In this document: piece after piece, positions 49,968 to 58,546 of the stretch
Position numbering within the stretch: the first letter of the stretch is position 1
Layout: each line of letters opens with the position of its first letter
Assembly (NCBI GenBank): GCA_016865505.2
Contig: AP025252.1
Coordinates: forward strand, 2,790,001-2,854,000
From: Bryobacterales bacterium F-183
GTDB taxonomy: Bacteria > Acidobacteriota > Terriglobia > Bryobacterales > Bryobacteraceae
DNA: 64,000 bases
Direction: 5' to 3'
Position numbers and translations under genes: made by a program
Notes under the pieces: generated by a model
Told to the model about the DNA's origin: nothing
Databases searched by the model: none
Seen by the model: only the letters and a program-made list of their open reading frames with translations

Positions 49968-50717
49968 ATGTCAAAGAAAGCGTTGGTTACCGGTGCGGGC
50001 AGCGGCATCGGACGGGCGGTAGCGGTGCGTCTGCAAGCGGCGGGGTACGACGTGATGTGTACAGGACGTCGTGTGGCGGAGTTGGAGAAGACCGTGGCTA
50101 TGGCGGTGGAGGGCGGCGGCCGTTTGGTGTACTGCGCGGGGGACGTGAGCAAGCCTGCCGACGTCGATGCGGTGTTTGCGGCGGTGCTGAAGGAATTTGG
50201 ACGTCTGGATGTGCTGTTCAATAATGCGGGGATTGGCGCGCCACCGGTGCCGATGGATGAACTGACGTTTGAACAGTGGTCGAATGTGGTGAACGTGAAC
50301 CTGACGGGATCTTTCCTGTGTGCGCAGCGGGCGATGGCGATGATGAAACGGCAGACGCCTCGTGGGGGGCGGATCATCAACAACGGGTCGATTTCAGCGA
50401 CCACTCCGCGGCCGAATTCTGCGCCGTACACGTCGACCAAGCATGCGATTACTGGGCTGACGAAGTCGATTGCTTTGGACGGGCGCGAGTTCGATATCGC
50501 TTGTGGGCAGATTGATATTGGCAATGCGGCGACGGATATGACGGTGAAGACGCGGGCTGGGGCCCAGCAGGCGAATGGGACCATCCTGCCGGAGCCAGCG
50601 ATGGAGGCGTCGCAGGTGGCGGACGCGGTGCTGTACATGGCGGATCTGCCGTTGAGTGCGAATGTGCTGACCATGACAGTGATGGCCACCAAGATGCCGT
50701 TTGTGGGCCGCGGGTAG
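49968..50717 (+). CDS. Short-chain dehydrogenase/reductase
   Basis: The 249-aa SDR has T-G-A-G-S-G-I-G-R at residues 8-16 for NAD(P), the N-N-A-G motif near residue 86, catalytic Ser in N-N-G-S-I-S-A near residue 143 and Y-T-S-T-K (Y-x-x-x-K) near residue 157. The Arg-containing C-T-G-R-R after the second strand suggests NADPH preference. Substrate is unknown. It follows pcaD by eight bases, so it may participate in aromatic-acid metabolism, but SDRs are promiscuous. Confidence 0.85.
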   Translation: MSKKALVTGAGSGIGRAVAVRLQAAGYDVMCTGRRVAELEKTVAMAVEGGGRLVYCAGDVSKPADVDAVFAAVLKEFGRLDVLFNNAGIGAPPVPMDELTFEQWSNVVNVNLTGSFLCAQRAMAMMKRQTPRGGRIINNGSISATTPRPNSAPYTSTKHAITGLTKSIALDGREFDIACGQIDIGNAATDMTVKTRAGAQQANGTILPEPAMEASQVADAVLYMADLPLSANVLTMTVMATKMPFVGRG

Positions 50718-50760
50718 GGCAACGGCGGTACGTTTGGCGGCGTGAGCCGTATGTAGAGGG

Positions 50761-52164
50761 ATGACAACGATCCCGCTGCTTTGTGCGGCGATGTTTGCAC
50801 AAGGCGATGTAGATGCGCTGTTCGCTTCGAAGTATGGCGCGGGGACTCCGGGTGTGGCGGTGGCCGTTGTCCACGACGGTAAGGTGGCCTTCCAAAAAGG
50901 GTACGGGACGGCGAGCCTGGAGTTCGGGCAGGCGGTGAGTCCGAGGACGGTCTTTCAGGCCGGGTCTGTATCCAAGCAATTTACGGCGTTTGCGATTTAC
51001 CTATTGGAGCGGCAGGGCAAGCTGTCGCTTGAGGACGATGCGCGGCAGTATGTGCCGGAGATCGCGGGATTCTCGCAGCCGATTCGCATCAAACATCTGC
51101 TGGCGCATACGAGTGGACTGCGGGATCAGGCAGGGCTGCTGACGATGGCCGGGTGGCGAATGGACGATGTGATGACCACGTCGCAAGTGCTGCGTGTGCT
51201 GAGCCGCCAGAAGGAGTTGAACTTTGAGCCGGGCAGCGCGTATCTGTACTGCAATTCGGGGTACACGGTGCTGGCGGCGGTTGTACGGCGGGTGACGGGG
51301 AAGCCTTTTGCAGCGTTTGCGCGCGAGGCGATATTTGCCCCGCTGGGGATGCATGATACGCAGTTTCAGGACGACCACGAGTTGGTGATCCGGAATCGTG
51401 CGGATTCGTACTGGAAGCCTTCAGGCGGTGGATACAAGCGGACCAATTTGAACGATTCGGCGGATGGTCCTTCCAATCTGTACACGACGGTGGAGGATAT
51501 GGCGAAGTGGGCACTGAACCTGGAACGTCCCGTGGTGGGCGATGCGGAGTTGATCCGGCGATTCAATGAGCCTTCGCTGTTGAACAATGGCGAGCGAGCG
51601 GTTTATTACTCGTTGCCGGGCGATGTCGGGTATCACGCCAAGGGGCAGGTGCAGCGTGTGTTTGAGGGGCTGCGGGTGTGGAGCCATGGAGGTCATGCCG
51701 GCGGGTTCCGGAGTACATTCTGGCGGTTTCCAGATCAGCGGTTTGCCGTGGTTCTGCTGAGCAACGATGAGCATTTTGCGCAACTCGACCATGCGGAGGC
51801 GATTGTCCGGATGTACCTGAAGGATTCGCTGAGGCCTGTGGCTGCGGCGCCTGTTCCAACGCCACAGAGAGCGCCTGCCACAGCTGCTGCGCCGAAGGTC
51901 CGGCTGGAAGGTTTGTGTGGGGTGTTTTATAGCGATGAGTTGGAGACGCTGTATACCGCGACCGTCGCGGACGGGAAGTTGGCGCTGTGGCACATCCGGC
52001 ATGGAGAGATCGCGCTGACGCCTGTGGCGGAGGACCGGTTCCGGGGGCGGATCGAGTTTCCTGTGGATGTGGAGTTTGTGCGGAATGGCGAGGGTGAGGC
52101 GGCAGAGATGCGTGTGTCGAACTTTGGGGCGAAGAACGTTCGGTTCCAAAGGCTAAAACGTTAA
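50761..52164 (+). CDS. Serine hydrolase of the class C beta-lactamase family
   Basis: The 467-aa protein has the penicillin-binding fold: nucleophile Ser in A-G-S-V-S-K-Q-F near residue 62 (S-x-x-K), Y-C-N-S-G-Y near residue 162 (Y-x-N) and H-G-G-H-A-G-G near residue 304 in place of K-T-G. A short hydrophobic start (M-T-T-I-P-L-L-C-A-A-M-F-A-Q) looks like a signal peptide. The C-terminal 100 residues are an extra beta domain. Relatives are esterases, D-aminopeptidases or transpeptidase-like enzymes more often than antibiotic-resistance enzymes, so I do not infer resistance. Confidence 0.85.
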   Translation: MTTIPLLCAAMFAQGDVDALFASKYGAGTPGVAVAVVHDGKVAFQKGYGTASLEFGQAVSPRTVFQAGSVSKQFTAFAIYLLERQGKLSLEDDARQYVPEIAGFSQPIRIKHLLAHTSGLRDQAGLLTMAGWRMDDVMTTSQVLRVLSRQKELNFEPGSAYLYCNSGYTVLAAVVRRVTGKPFAAFAREAIFAPLGMHDTQFQDDHELVIRNRADSYWKPSGGGYKRTNLNDSADGPSNLYTTVEDMAKWALNLERPVVGDAELIRRFNEPSLLNNGERAVYYSLPGDVGYHAKGQVQRVFEGLRVWSHGGHAGGFRSTFWRFPDQRFAVVLLSNDEHFAQLDHAEAIVRMYLKDSLRPVAAAPVPTPQRAPATAAAPKVRLEGLCGVFYSDELETLYTATVADGKLALWHIRHGEIALTPVAEDRFRGRIEFPVDVEFVRNGEGEAAEMRVSNFGAKNVRFQRLKR

Positions 52165-52180
52165 GATAGATCAAGCAAAT

Positions 52181-52855
52181 ATGGCAATGATCTCGTTCGT
52201 CCGGAACTTCGACGATTTGTCGACGGATAAGGGTTTCCAGTTCAAGTTTTACTGCGACAAATGCGGCAACGGTTCGATGTCGAGGTTTCAGCCTTCGGCT
52301 CTTGGGATTGCCGGGTCTGTACTGAGTGCGGCGGGGTCTTTGTTTGGCTGGGGGCATAGCGCGGGGCATTCGGCGTACGAGATTCAGCGGGCGATTGGCG
52401 GCAAGGCTCACGATGAGGCGCTGCAGGTTGCTGTTGAAGAAGGTAAGCAGAAGTTCAAGCAGTGTACGCGGTGCGGGAAGTGGGTTTGCCCTGAGGTTTG
52501 CTGGAACGAGAAAGCCAATCAGTGCGAAGAGTGCGCGCCGGACTTTCATGAGCAGTTGGCTTCGGCACAGGCGCAGGCCAAGGCAGATGCGATGCGCAAT
52601 CAGCTTTACGATAAGGCTCGTACGGTGGATTATGCCGGTGGCGTGAATATGGGGGCCGACCAGTATGTGAAGTCTGAGTCGGCAAGGGGGCCTGGGCCGG
52701 TTTGCGTGCAGTGTAGCGCGCAGTTGGGCGAGGCGAAGTTCTGTCCGCAGTGCGGGACTCCGGCCGCCAAGCCTACGCCGAAGTTTTGTCCGCAGTGTGG
52801 GCATCAGCCCTCGCCCGGTGTGAAGTTCTGCCCGGAATGCGGCAACAAGTTTTGA
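52181..52855 (+). CDS. Zinc-ribbon protein
   Basis: The 224-aa protein contains several zinc-binding Cys pairs: C-D-K-C-G near residue 25, C-T-R-C-G-K-W-V-C-P near residue 88, C-E-E-C near residue 110, then three tight C-x-x-C ribbons at the end (C-V-Q-C; C-P-Q-C-G twice; C-P-E-C-G). A Gly/Ser-rich segment (residues 40-60) may insert in a membrane. Such double-zinc-ribbon proteins are common but poorly characterised. It ends with TGA overlapping the TTG start of the VTT membrane gene. Confidence 0.7.
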   Translation: MAMISFVRNFDDLSTDKGFQFKFYCDKCGNGSMSRFQPSALGIAGSVLSAAGSLFGWGHSAGHSAYEIQRAIGGKAHDEALQVAVEEGKQKFKQCTRCGKWVCPEVCWNEKANQCEECAPDFHEQLASAQAQAKADAMRNQLYDKARTVDYAGGVNMGADQYVKSESARGPGPVCVQCSAQLGEAKFCPQCGTPAAKPTPKFCPQCGHQPSPGVKFCPECGNKF

Positions 52856-53361
52856 CACGGCAGCGGGTCGTCATCCTCGTCGGCCTGCTCGCCTTTATCC
52901 TGGTGCCGTTTGCGCTGTTCGATGAGCCGATGTCCGCCTGGACATTGGAGCGCATCCGGGGCAATCCACAAGTGTCGTTTGCGTGGATCGCTCTGGCGCT
53001 GGCGCTGGATGTGTTCCTGCCGATTCCTTCAAGCATTGTGAGTACTTTGGCGGGTACGCTGCTGGGGTTCCCGGTGGGGATGCTGGCGTCGGCGGTGGGG
53101 ATGACGGCGGGATCGATTCTGGGGTACTGGTTCGGACGTGCGGTGGTTCCGGAGGAGACCGGGCGGGCGTTCGCACTGCAGCAGAAGTACGGCGTGTGGG
53201 CGCTGCTGATTAGCCGGGGCATCCCCGTGCTCGCGGAGGCGAGTGTTATGGTGGCGGGCTTTTCCCGGATGCCGTTTGGACGGTTTTTGGCTGTGACGAC
53301 GCTGGCGAATGTGGCTGTCAGCGCCGTGTACGCCTGGATCGGGTCTGCTATTCGATGGTGA
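52852..53361 (+). CDS. VTT-domain (DedA/SNARE-associated Golgi-like) membrane protein
   Basis: The product, about 169 aa, has four to five transmembrane segments. Features of the VTT family are visible: F-L-P-I-P-S-S-I-V-S-T-L-A-G near residue 56, G-S-I-L-G-Y-W-F-G-R near residue 88 and G-I-P-V-L-A-E-A-S-V-M-V-A-G-F-S-R-M-P near residue 120. VTT proteins act in lipid scrambling and membrane homeostasis. No ATG lies in a suitable place, so the start is taken as TTG 52852, overlapping the zinc-ribbon gene's stop by four bases. The C-terminus overlaps the convergent methyltransferase gene. Confidence 0.75.
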   Translation: MTRQRVVILVGLLAFILVPFALFDEPMSAWTLERIRGNPQVSFAWIALALALDVFLPIPSSIVSTLAGTLLGFPVGMLASAVGMTAGSILGYWFGRAVVPEETGRAFALQQKYGVWALLISRGIPVLAEASVMVAGFSRMPFGRFLAVTTLANVAVSAVYAWIGSAIRW

Positions 53362-54037
53362 GGATGAAGCTCGGGTAGCCGTTCTGGCGGAGGCGCTGGC
53401 TGGCTACGATCCGGAAGCCGATTTCGTCGAAGAGTTGGAGTACGGCACCTTCGGTCTGGGGGCCCCAGAAGGCCGGGATGGTGCGGGTGGCACGGCGGAA
53501 GAGCCAGTTGAAGACGCGGGAGTCCTCTCCGATGAGGACGAGGGTCGCGCGGCCGCCGGGGCGGAGGACGCGACGGAATTCCATAAGGGCGAGACGGCGG
53601 GCCGGGGCGTCGAGCAGTTCGAGCATCAGGCAGGAGAAGATACGGTCGAAGCTGTGGTCGGCGAGTGGGAGGCGGCAACCGGAGGCGGTGTAGCAGGCGC
53701 TGGCGGAGGTCGGGAAGTGCTTGCGGGCCATGCGCTGGCTGCGGGCGGCCATCTGATGCGACAGGTCGATGCCGACGGTACGGCCGGTGGGGTTCAGCTC
53801 CACGAGCTTACGGAAGAGTTCGCCGGAGCCGGTGGCGACTTCGAGGATGTTCATGCCGTCGCGCACTTCCGACTGGCGGAGGGCGGCCCGGTGGGCATCG
53901 GCGTGGAACAGATACGAGGAAACCGGATAGACAGGCGCCAACGCGTCATACACCTGCTGCGTCTTGCGGGCCATTCTGGAGTTGGACAATATGCCGCGAA
54001 CAGCTGTCGTGGAATTCATCGTTTTTTCGTAAAGCAT
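53348..54037 (-). CDS. Class I SAM-dependent methyltransferase
   Basis: The 229-aa protein has an SAM-binding Rossmann fold: I-L-E-V-A-T-G-S-G-E-L near residue 66 (motif I), V-G-I-D-L-S near residue 88, F-D-R-I-F-S-C-L near residue 130 and V-L-R-P-G-G-R-A near residue 157. Y-D-A-L-A-P-V-Y near residue 32 is typical of UbiE/Coq5-like or phosphatidylethanolamine N-methyltransferase-like enzymes. Substrate is unknown. Start ATG 54037 is used; a GTG two codons earlier or ATG 54019 are alternatives. It overlaps the convergent VTT gene by 14 bases. Confidence 0.82.
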   Translation of the reverse strand: MLYEKTMNSTTAVRGILSNSRMARKTQQVYDALAPVYPVSSYLFHADAHRAALRQSEVRDGMNILEVATGSGELFRKLVELNPTGRTVGIDLSHQMAARSQRMARKHFPTSASACYTASGCRLPLADHSFDRIFSCLMLELLDAPARRLALMEFRRVLRPGGRATLVLIGEDSRVFNWLFRRATRTIPAFWGPQTEGAVLQLFDEIGFRIVASQRLRQNGYPSFILTIE

Positions 54038-54105
54038 CGCCACCGTAGAGACGTATCTTTCGGGCGGACCTTACTATTCAAGCATAGAAGTTGGGGTACC
54101 GGGAA

Positions 54106-54143
54106 GAGAAAAACGGGGAGGGGAACTCTCGTTCTCCTCCCCG
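54106..54143 (-). terminator. Rho-independent terminator after the M48 protease gene
   Basis: On the minus strand ACGGGGAGG (54143-54135) pairs with CCTCCCCGT (54120-54112) across a 14-nt loop and is followed by TTTTTCTC. It lies 54 bases past the M48 protease stop and 70 bases before the methyltransferase start, so it separates the two transcripts. Confidence 0.8.
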
Positions 54144-54196
54144 TCTTGGTCTGGGTATCGTTTTGCAGGTGACTAACGTTTGAATTTTGGGTGCGC

Positions 54197-55348
54197 TTAG
54201 CTTGGGCGGCGCTTGAGCGTCGGACGTTCGTCCTCGTCGGTAGCCTTACCGTCCTTGCCGTTCTTATCTTCGGCGTCGACAGGACCGGAGCCCGGAGCCT
54301 TGCGGAGGCGAGGACGGTTGGCGTCCTTGTCGTCCACGCGGCGGCGATTGTGCATCGCGTACAGGCGGGCCTTGACGTCGTTGAATTCTGAACGGTTCAG
54401 CACGTATTCGGGCTTGGCATCGAGGATTTCCTGAATGTTCTTCTGAGAGTCCTTGATGCGGTCTTCGGTGGGCGGATGCGTCGAGAAAACCTTCGCCATC
54501 GTACCGGGCTTACGCTTTTCGAGGGTTTGGAGCTTTTCGAAAAAGTCCACAAACGCCGTCGGGTCGTAGCCGGTCTTGTACATATACTGTAGGCCCAGCA
54601 GGTCCGCTTCTTTTTCAAAGCCGCGGGAGAACTGCATAAAGGTCATAGGCAGGAGGATGCTGGTGGCCTGGCGTACGCCATAGCCGGCCCAGCCGCCCCA
54701 GAAGATGAGTGGGATCGTGGCCAACTGCGCGATGTTGCCGCGCGTCTGCTGGCGGGTGCCGTGGCGAGCCGCGACGTGGGCGATCTCATGCGCCATGACG
54801 CCGGCGAGTTCCGCCTCGTTATCCGCCTTGAGGATCAGGCCGGTGTGGACGTAGAAGAAGCCGCCGGGGAGGGCGAAGGCGTTGACCTCTTCGGAGTCGA
54901 TCACCTTGATGGTGAACGGAACCTTGGCGTCGGAGTTGCGAACCAGGTTCTGGCCGATGCGGTTGACGTATTCGGCAACGATCGGATCGTCGACGATCTT
55001 GGCCTGGCGTTCAATTTCCTGCGCATAGGCTTTGCCCATGCCGATCTCTTTTTCCAAAGAGACCCAGTTGATGCCCTTGCCTACGTCACGGTCGCCGATG
55101 GCTTCGACGTCCTTCTTCTTATCCTTCTTTTTCTTGTTTGCTTCTTTGGTGTCGTCATCCGACTTGGCCGAGGCGGTTTCCTTGGAAGAGTCTTTCTTAC
55201 CCTTCTTGGTGTCCTTGGTGTTGTCGGCGACAGCTTCCTGCTGGGTGTTATCCGCTACCGGCGGCGGGGCTTGGGTTTCCTGGCCGAAAACCACAGAGCC
55301 GGCTGCCAGGAGCAGAGTGGCCGGAAATAAGGCAACGAATCTGCGCAT
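54197..55348 (-). CDS. Exported M48-family zinc metalloprotease
   Basis: The 383-aa protein has a signal peptide (hydrophobic residues 6-18, V-F-G-Q). A charged, Lys/Asp/Ser-rich low-complexity region (residues 40-80, K-K-K-K-D-K-K-K-D) follows, then the M48 catalytic core. Zinc-binding H-E-I-A-H is near residue 185 and the third ligand Glu is in F-E-K-E-A-D near residue 245. L-P-G-G-F-F-Y-V-H-T-G-L near residue 155 is typical of BepA/LoiP-type periplasmic proteases for outer-membrane quality control. ATG 55348 has GGGAG seven bases upstream. A terminator follows the gene. Confidence 0.88.
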   Translation of the reverse strand: MRRFVALFPATLLLAAGSVVFGQETQAPPPVADNTQQEAVADNTKDTKKGKKDSSKETASAKSDDDTKEANKKKKDKKKDVEAIGDRDVGKGINWVSLEKEIGMGKAYAQEIERQAKIVDDPIVAEYVNRIGQNLVRNSDAKVPFTIKVIDSEEVNAFALPGGFFYVHTGLILKADNEAELAGVMAHEIAHVAARHGTRQQTRGNIAQLATIPLIFWGGWAGYGVRQATSILLPMTFMQFSRGFEKEADLLGLQYMYKTGYDPTAFVDFFEKLQTLEKRKPGTMAKVFSTHPPTEDRIKDSQKNIQEILDAKPEYVLNRSEFNDVKARLYAMHNRRRVDDKDANRPRLRKAPGSGPVDAEDKNGKDGKATDEDERPTLKRRPS

Positions 55349-55380
55349 GTGCACTCCCTGCTAAAGTATACCCTTCAGTA

Positions 55381-55395
55381 ACTGTAACGTACAGT
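55381..55395. promoter_or_regulatory. Dyad operator candidate before the class V aminotransferase gene
   Basis: ACTGTA-ACG-TACAGT is a perfect 6-bp inverted repeat with a 3-bp spacer, ending seven bases before the ATG at 55403, in the 54-bp space between two divergent genes. CTGT and ACAG half-sites recall LexA boxes, but the spacing between CTGT and ACAG is 5, not 8. The M48 gene on the other strand has TATACT at 55370-55365. Confidence 0.4.
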
Positions 55396-55402
55396 AGAAA
55401 GA

Positions 55403-56524
55403 ATGGGTTTCGAGATTGCGCGGCAATACCGTAAATTGTTCCCGGTAACGGAAAATCTGGTGTATTTGAACCACGCAGCCGTGGCACCGCTTTGCAAGCC
55501 TGCGGCGGATGCCATGAGGAATCTGACGGACGACGCCTGCCAGTGGGGATCGTACCACTATGACCAATGGATGGCGTGCTACGACGGGTTTCGAGCGGCG
55601 GCGGCGAAGCTGATGAACGCCGAGCCCGGCGAGATCGCGATCACCAAGAATACGTCCGAAGGTATTGCCACCATTCAGATGGGGCTTGATTGGAAGCCCG
55701 GCGATAAAGTGGTGGCGTTTCAGGAAGAATTTCCTGCTAACTTCTTTCCTTGGAAGCGGTTGGAAGCCAATGGCGTGCATGTCGAATGGCTGTCCATCTA
55801 CGATCCGCTGGACAAGATCGACGCGGCGACGAAGGGCGCGCGTCTGCTGGCGATCAGCTTTGTGAACTACCTGTCCGGGCATCGCGTGGACCTGGCGGCC
55901 ATTGGGGAAATTTGTGAACGGCACAACTGCTTCTACTTTGTAGATGCGATTCAGGGGCTTGGGGTTTTCCCGATCGACGTCCGGGCGATGAAGATCGATG
56001 CGTTGGCGGCGGACGGTCATAAGTGGCTGCTCGGTCCGGAGGGGTGCGCGGTGCTGTACGTGCGGCAGGGGGTACAGGATCAGATTGAGCCGGTGGAGTT
56101 CGGATGGACGAACATTGCCGGGTACAACGACTATGCCTGCCGCGATATGGCGTTGCGCAACGACGCCGGACGCTATGAACCTGGAACCCTGAATACGGTG
56201 GGGTGTTACGGTTTGCAGGCGTCCATGGAGTTGTTGTTGGAAGTGGGTGTGGAAAATGTCCGGCAGGCGGTGCTGGCGAACGCTGGAAGGGTGGCGGAAG
56301 AGGTGCAACGCTCGGGGTACGAACTGATGATTCCGCGCGAGGACGAGGCCAGCGCGTCGGGAATCGTGAGCTTTCGTAAGACGGACGTCGATTCACGGTA
56401 CATCGTGAAGAAGTTGCGGGACGCGAAGATCACAGCGGCGCCGCGGCAGGGCTGGGTGCGGATCTCGCCCCACTTTTATAACGACTTTTCGGATTTGGAC
56501 CAGCTGTTCGTAGTACTTCGATAA
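55403..56524 (+). CDS. Class V aminotransferase-fold PLP enzyme (cysteine desulfurase-like)
   Basis: The 373-aa protein has the class V pattern: Y-L-N-H-A-A-V-A-P-L near residue 21, K-N-T-S-E-G-I near residue 82, S-F-V-N-Y-L-S-G-H near residue 152, V-D-A-I-Q-G-L-G near residue 179 (PLP pyridine Asp), and the Schiff-base Lys in D-G-H-K-W-L-L-G-P-E-G near residue 208. A-G-R-Y-E-P-G-T-L-N follows. Close classes include cysteine desulfurases, isopenicillin-N epimerase-like proteins and kynureninase-like enzymes; the last is not supported by motifs. Substrate is unassigned. A dyad site overlaps the likely leader. Confidence 0.85.
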   Translation: MGFEIARQYRKLFPVTENLVYLNHAAVAPLCKPAADAMRNLTDDACQWGSYHYDQWMACYDGFRAAAAKLMNAEPGEIAITKNTSEGIATIQMGLDWKPGDKVVAFQEEFPANFFPWKRLEANGVHVEWLSIYDPLDKIDAATKGARLLAISFVNYLSGHRVDLAAIGEICERHNCFYFVDAIQGLGVFPIDVRAMKIDALAADGHKWLLGPEGCAVLYVRQGVQDQIEPVEFGWTNIAGYNDYACRDMALRNDAGRYEPGTLNTVGCYGLQASMELLLEVGVENVRQAVLANAGRVAEEVQRSGYELMIPREDEASASGIVSFRKTDVDSRYIVKKLRDAKITAAPRQGWVRISPHFYNDFSDLDQLFVVLR

Positions 56525-56627
56525 CAGGCTTTTTGACGCTCGATTTTGAAAGTACCGAAGTGGGCGCGGGAGTATTGTAAGACGCAAATTGGGTGACTAC
56601 TCTGCGATTGAACAGAGAAGTCAAAAC

Positions 56628-57293
56628 ATGACCCCAACTTTACGAACTGCAATTTTTTGTGCGCTTGCTGTGACCGGCGCGACTGCTGCGTACGCGGATA
56701 CGACGCTGGCTCTTTATAACACCGGCTGTAGCAATACCTTCAATAACGCTTGCAATGCGATGTCGCACGGTACGGCGGATCCGCACTACGGTGGGCAAAC
56801 CGCGTATGTGTGGAGCAGCGGTTGGCCGACGCTTGGCCCTTGGATCGGGTCGAACAATACATCGACATGGATTCGTCCGGATACGAATGGTCCGGAGGCG
56901 ACGGATACACCCCGGCATACGTTTACCTGGACGCAGCAGTTTGTGCTGAATGGCGATGCAAAGTCGTTGGATTTGGCGGGTCGCTGGGCGGCGGATAACA
57001 ACGCTTCGGTGTACCTGAACGGGCATCTGATCAGTTCGCTGCCGACGAATTACGAGTTTGGCTACACTCAGTGGACGTCGTTTCAGGTAAACAACGCCAG
57101 CTATCTGCTGAATGGCGTGAATACGCTGACGTTTGCGGTGTACAACATGGGCGGCCAAGAGTGGAATCCGGCAGGACTTCGGGTGGAGTTTACGAAGGCA
57201 TCGGCAACTGTGCCGGAACCGTCTGAGATTGTGACCAGCGCTGGTTTGTTGCTTGGTTTGGGTGTCGCGGCTTTGCGGCGGCACCGGCGTTAG
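56628..57293 (+). CDS. PEP-CTERM-anchored secreted protein
   Basis: The 221-aa protein has a signal peptide (T-A-I-F-C-A-L-A-V-T-G-A-T-A-A-Y-A) and the PEP-CTERM sorting tail: V-P-E-P-S-E, a hydrophobic helix (S-A-G-L-L-L-G-L-G-V-A-A-L) and R-R-H-R-R. Exosortase is expected to cleave and process this tail during surface export. The central part looks like a beta-sandwich (W-A-A-D-N-N-A-S-V-Y-L-N-G, N-T-L-T-F-A-V-Y-N) similar to carbohydrate-binding domains. ATG 56628 is preferred to an upstream GTG-type frame start. No exosortase gene is in the window. A terminator follows 30 bases after the stop. Confidence 0.88.
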   Translation: MTPTLRTAIFCALAVTGATAAYADTTLALYNTGCSNTFNNACNAMSHGTADPHYGGQTAYVWSSGWPTLGPWIGSNNTSTWIRPDTNGPEATDTPRHTFTWTQQFVLNGDAKSLDLAGRWAADNNASVYLNGHLISSLPTNYEFGYTQWTSFQVNNASYLLNGVNTLTFAVYNMGGQEWNPAGLRVEFTKASATVPEPSEIVTSAGLLLGLGVAALRRHRR

Positions 57294-57322
57294 TTTCTCT
57301 TCTTGTGCACTGATTGCTTCAC

Positions 57323-57357
57323 GGGCGTCCTCTTACCTGAGGACGCCCGATTTGTTT
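57323..57357 (+). terminator. Rho-independent terminator after the PEP-CTERM gene, overlapping the MFS gene end
   Basis: GGGCGTCCTC (57323-57332) and GAGGACGCCC (57339-57348) form a perfect 10-bp stem with a 6-nt loop, followed by GATTTGTTTT on the plus strand. The MFS transporter's stop codon (TAA, minus strand) lies in the loop at 57335-57333, so the right arm also encodes its last codons. Confidence 0.85.
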
Positions 57358-58523
57358 TCCGGCTTGGCGAGGGCAATGAACGCGACTGCGCCACCGATCG
57401 AAACGGCAGTGGCGAGGGCGAAGGCGAGCGGGTAGTTCCTGAGGTCGAAGAGGCGGCCAAAGCCGGGGGCGAGGACGGCGAGTACGGCGGACCAACTGCC
57501 CGCGCCGATGCCTGCGATGAGGCCTGCGCGACGGGAGGGGAGTTCACGTGTGGCGTACGCCATGGCGTTGATGATGAAGCCTGCGCCTGCGAACATGGCG
57601 AGGAACATCAGCGCGAGGCTGGCGGGGTACGACGTGACGTACGGGATGGCGGCGAGGGGCGTCATCAAGGCGGCGAGCGTGATGGCTTGCAGGCGGAGCG
57701 AGAGGCCGAAGCGGTCCGTTACCCAGCCCCAGAAGAAGTAGCCGATTTCCCAGCCGAGCGGCGGGATCCACAAGACTTTGCTCATCTCGTTCTGGGTGCG
57801 GCCCATGCCTTGTACGAAGTACAGCGACGCGTGGTAGAGGATGAAGGCGAGCGGGAATCCGGCAATGCCGTAGCAACACATGAAGGCCCAGATACGAGAG
57901 TCGCGCCAGTTGAGTGTTGCAGGTTCTGCTGCCGCGGTTTGTTGCGGGAGTTGCGCGAGATCCGGTCGGCGGCTGAGCAGGCGCCAGTACAGAATCCAAA
58001 GCGTACCGATGATTCCAGTGAAGAGGAATGCCATGCGCCAACCGTAGGCTGCTGCGATGGGGCCGATGATCCACGGAGTAACGACAGCGCCGAGGGAGCC
58101 TCCGGAGTACGAGATGGCGATGCCTTTGGAGCGGTCTGACGCGGGCAGGGTTTGTACGGCAGTGCGGAGTCCGCCCGGGAAAGTTGCGCCTTCGCCGAAG
58201 CCCAGGAAAAATCGCGCGACGCCGAAGCTGAGGAGGCCGGAGGCAAAAGCGTGAGCGGTGGAAGCGGCGGTCCAAAGGGAGACGGCTGCGGTCATGCCGT
58301 TGCGGAGGCCGAAGCGGTCGAGCAGGATGCCCCAGATTGGGTTGCCCGCCATGTAGGCGAAGGAGAAGGCCGAGATGATGTAGCCGTACTGTTGGTTCGA
58401 AAGCTCGGTTTCTTTGAGGATGACGGGGGCAAGGAGCGCGAGTGTGTTGCGGTCAATGTAGCTGATCAGGGAGACCAGCATCATAGACAGGATCGGGACC
58501 CAACGGTTGTTCAAACGGTCCAT
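57333..58523 (-). CDS. MFS transporter, anion:cation symporter-like
   Basis: The 396-aa protein has about 12 transmembrane helices. S-Y-I-D-R-N-T-L-A-L-L-A-P near residue 21 and G-I-L-L-D-R-F-G-L-R-N-G (G-x-x-x-D-R-x-G-R/L motif A) near residue 65 mark the MFS; R-F-F-L-G-F-G-E-G-A-T-F-P-G near residue 105 matches the ACS family that carries organic anions such as sugar acids. Substrate is not readable. Its start is 23 bases from the divergent IorB-like gene. The stop lies in the loop of a terminator from the convergent PEP-CTERM gene. Confidence 0.85.
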   Translation of the reverse strand: MDRLNNRWVPILSMMLVSLISYIDRNTLALLAPVILKETELSNQQYGYIISAFSFAYMAGNPIWGILLDRFGLRNGMTAAVSLWTAASTAHAFASGLLSFGVARFFLGFGEGATFPGGLRTAVQTLPASDRSKGIAISYSGGSLGAVVTPWIIGPIAAAYGWRMAFLFTGIIGTLWILYWRLLSRRPDLAQLPQQTAAAEPATLNWRDSRIWAFMCCYGIAGFPLAFILYHASLYFVQGMGRTQNEMSKVLWIPPLGWEIGYFFWGWVTDRFGLSLRLQAITLAALMTPLAAIPYVTSYPASLALMFLAMFAGAGFIINAMAYATRELPSRRAGLIAGIGAGSWSAVLAVLAPGFGRLFDLRNYPLAFALATAVSIGGAVAFIALAKPENKSGVLR

Positions 58524-58546
58524 AATAGCCCATGTAGGGAGATTCC

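Noticed and set aside
55381-55395. LexA box
   Set aside because: CTGT and ACAG are 5 bp apart and not 8, and the gene behind it is not an SOS gene.
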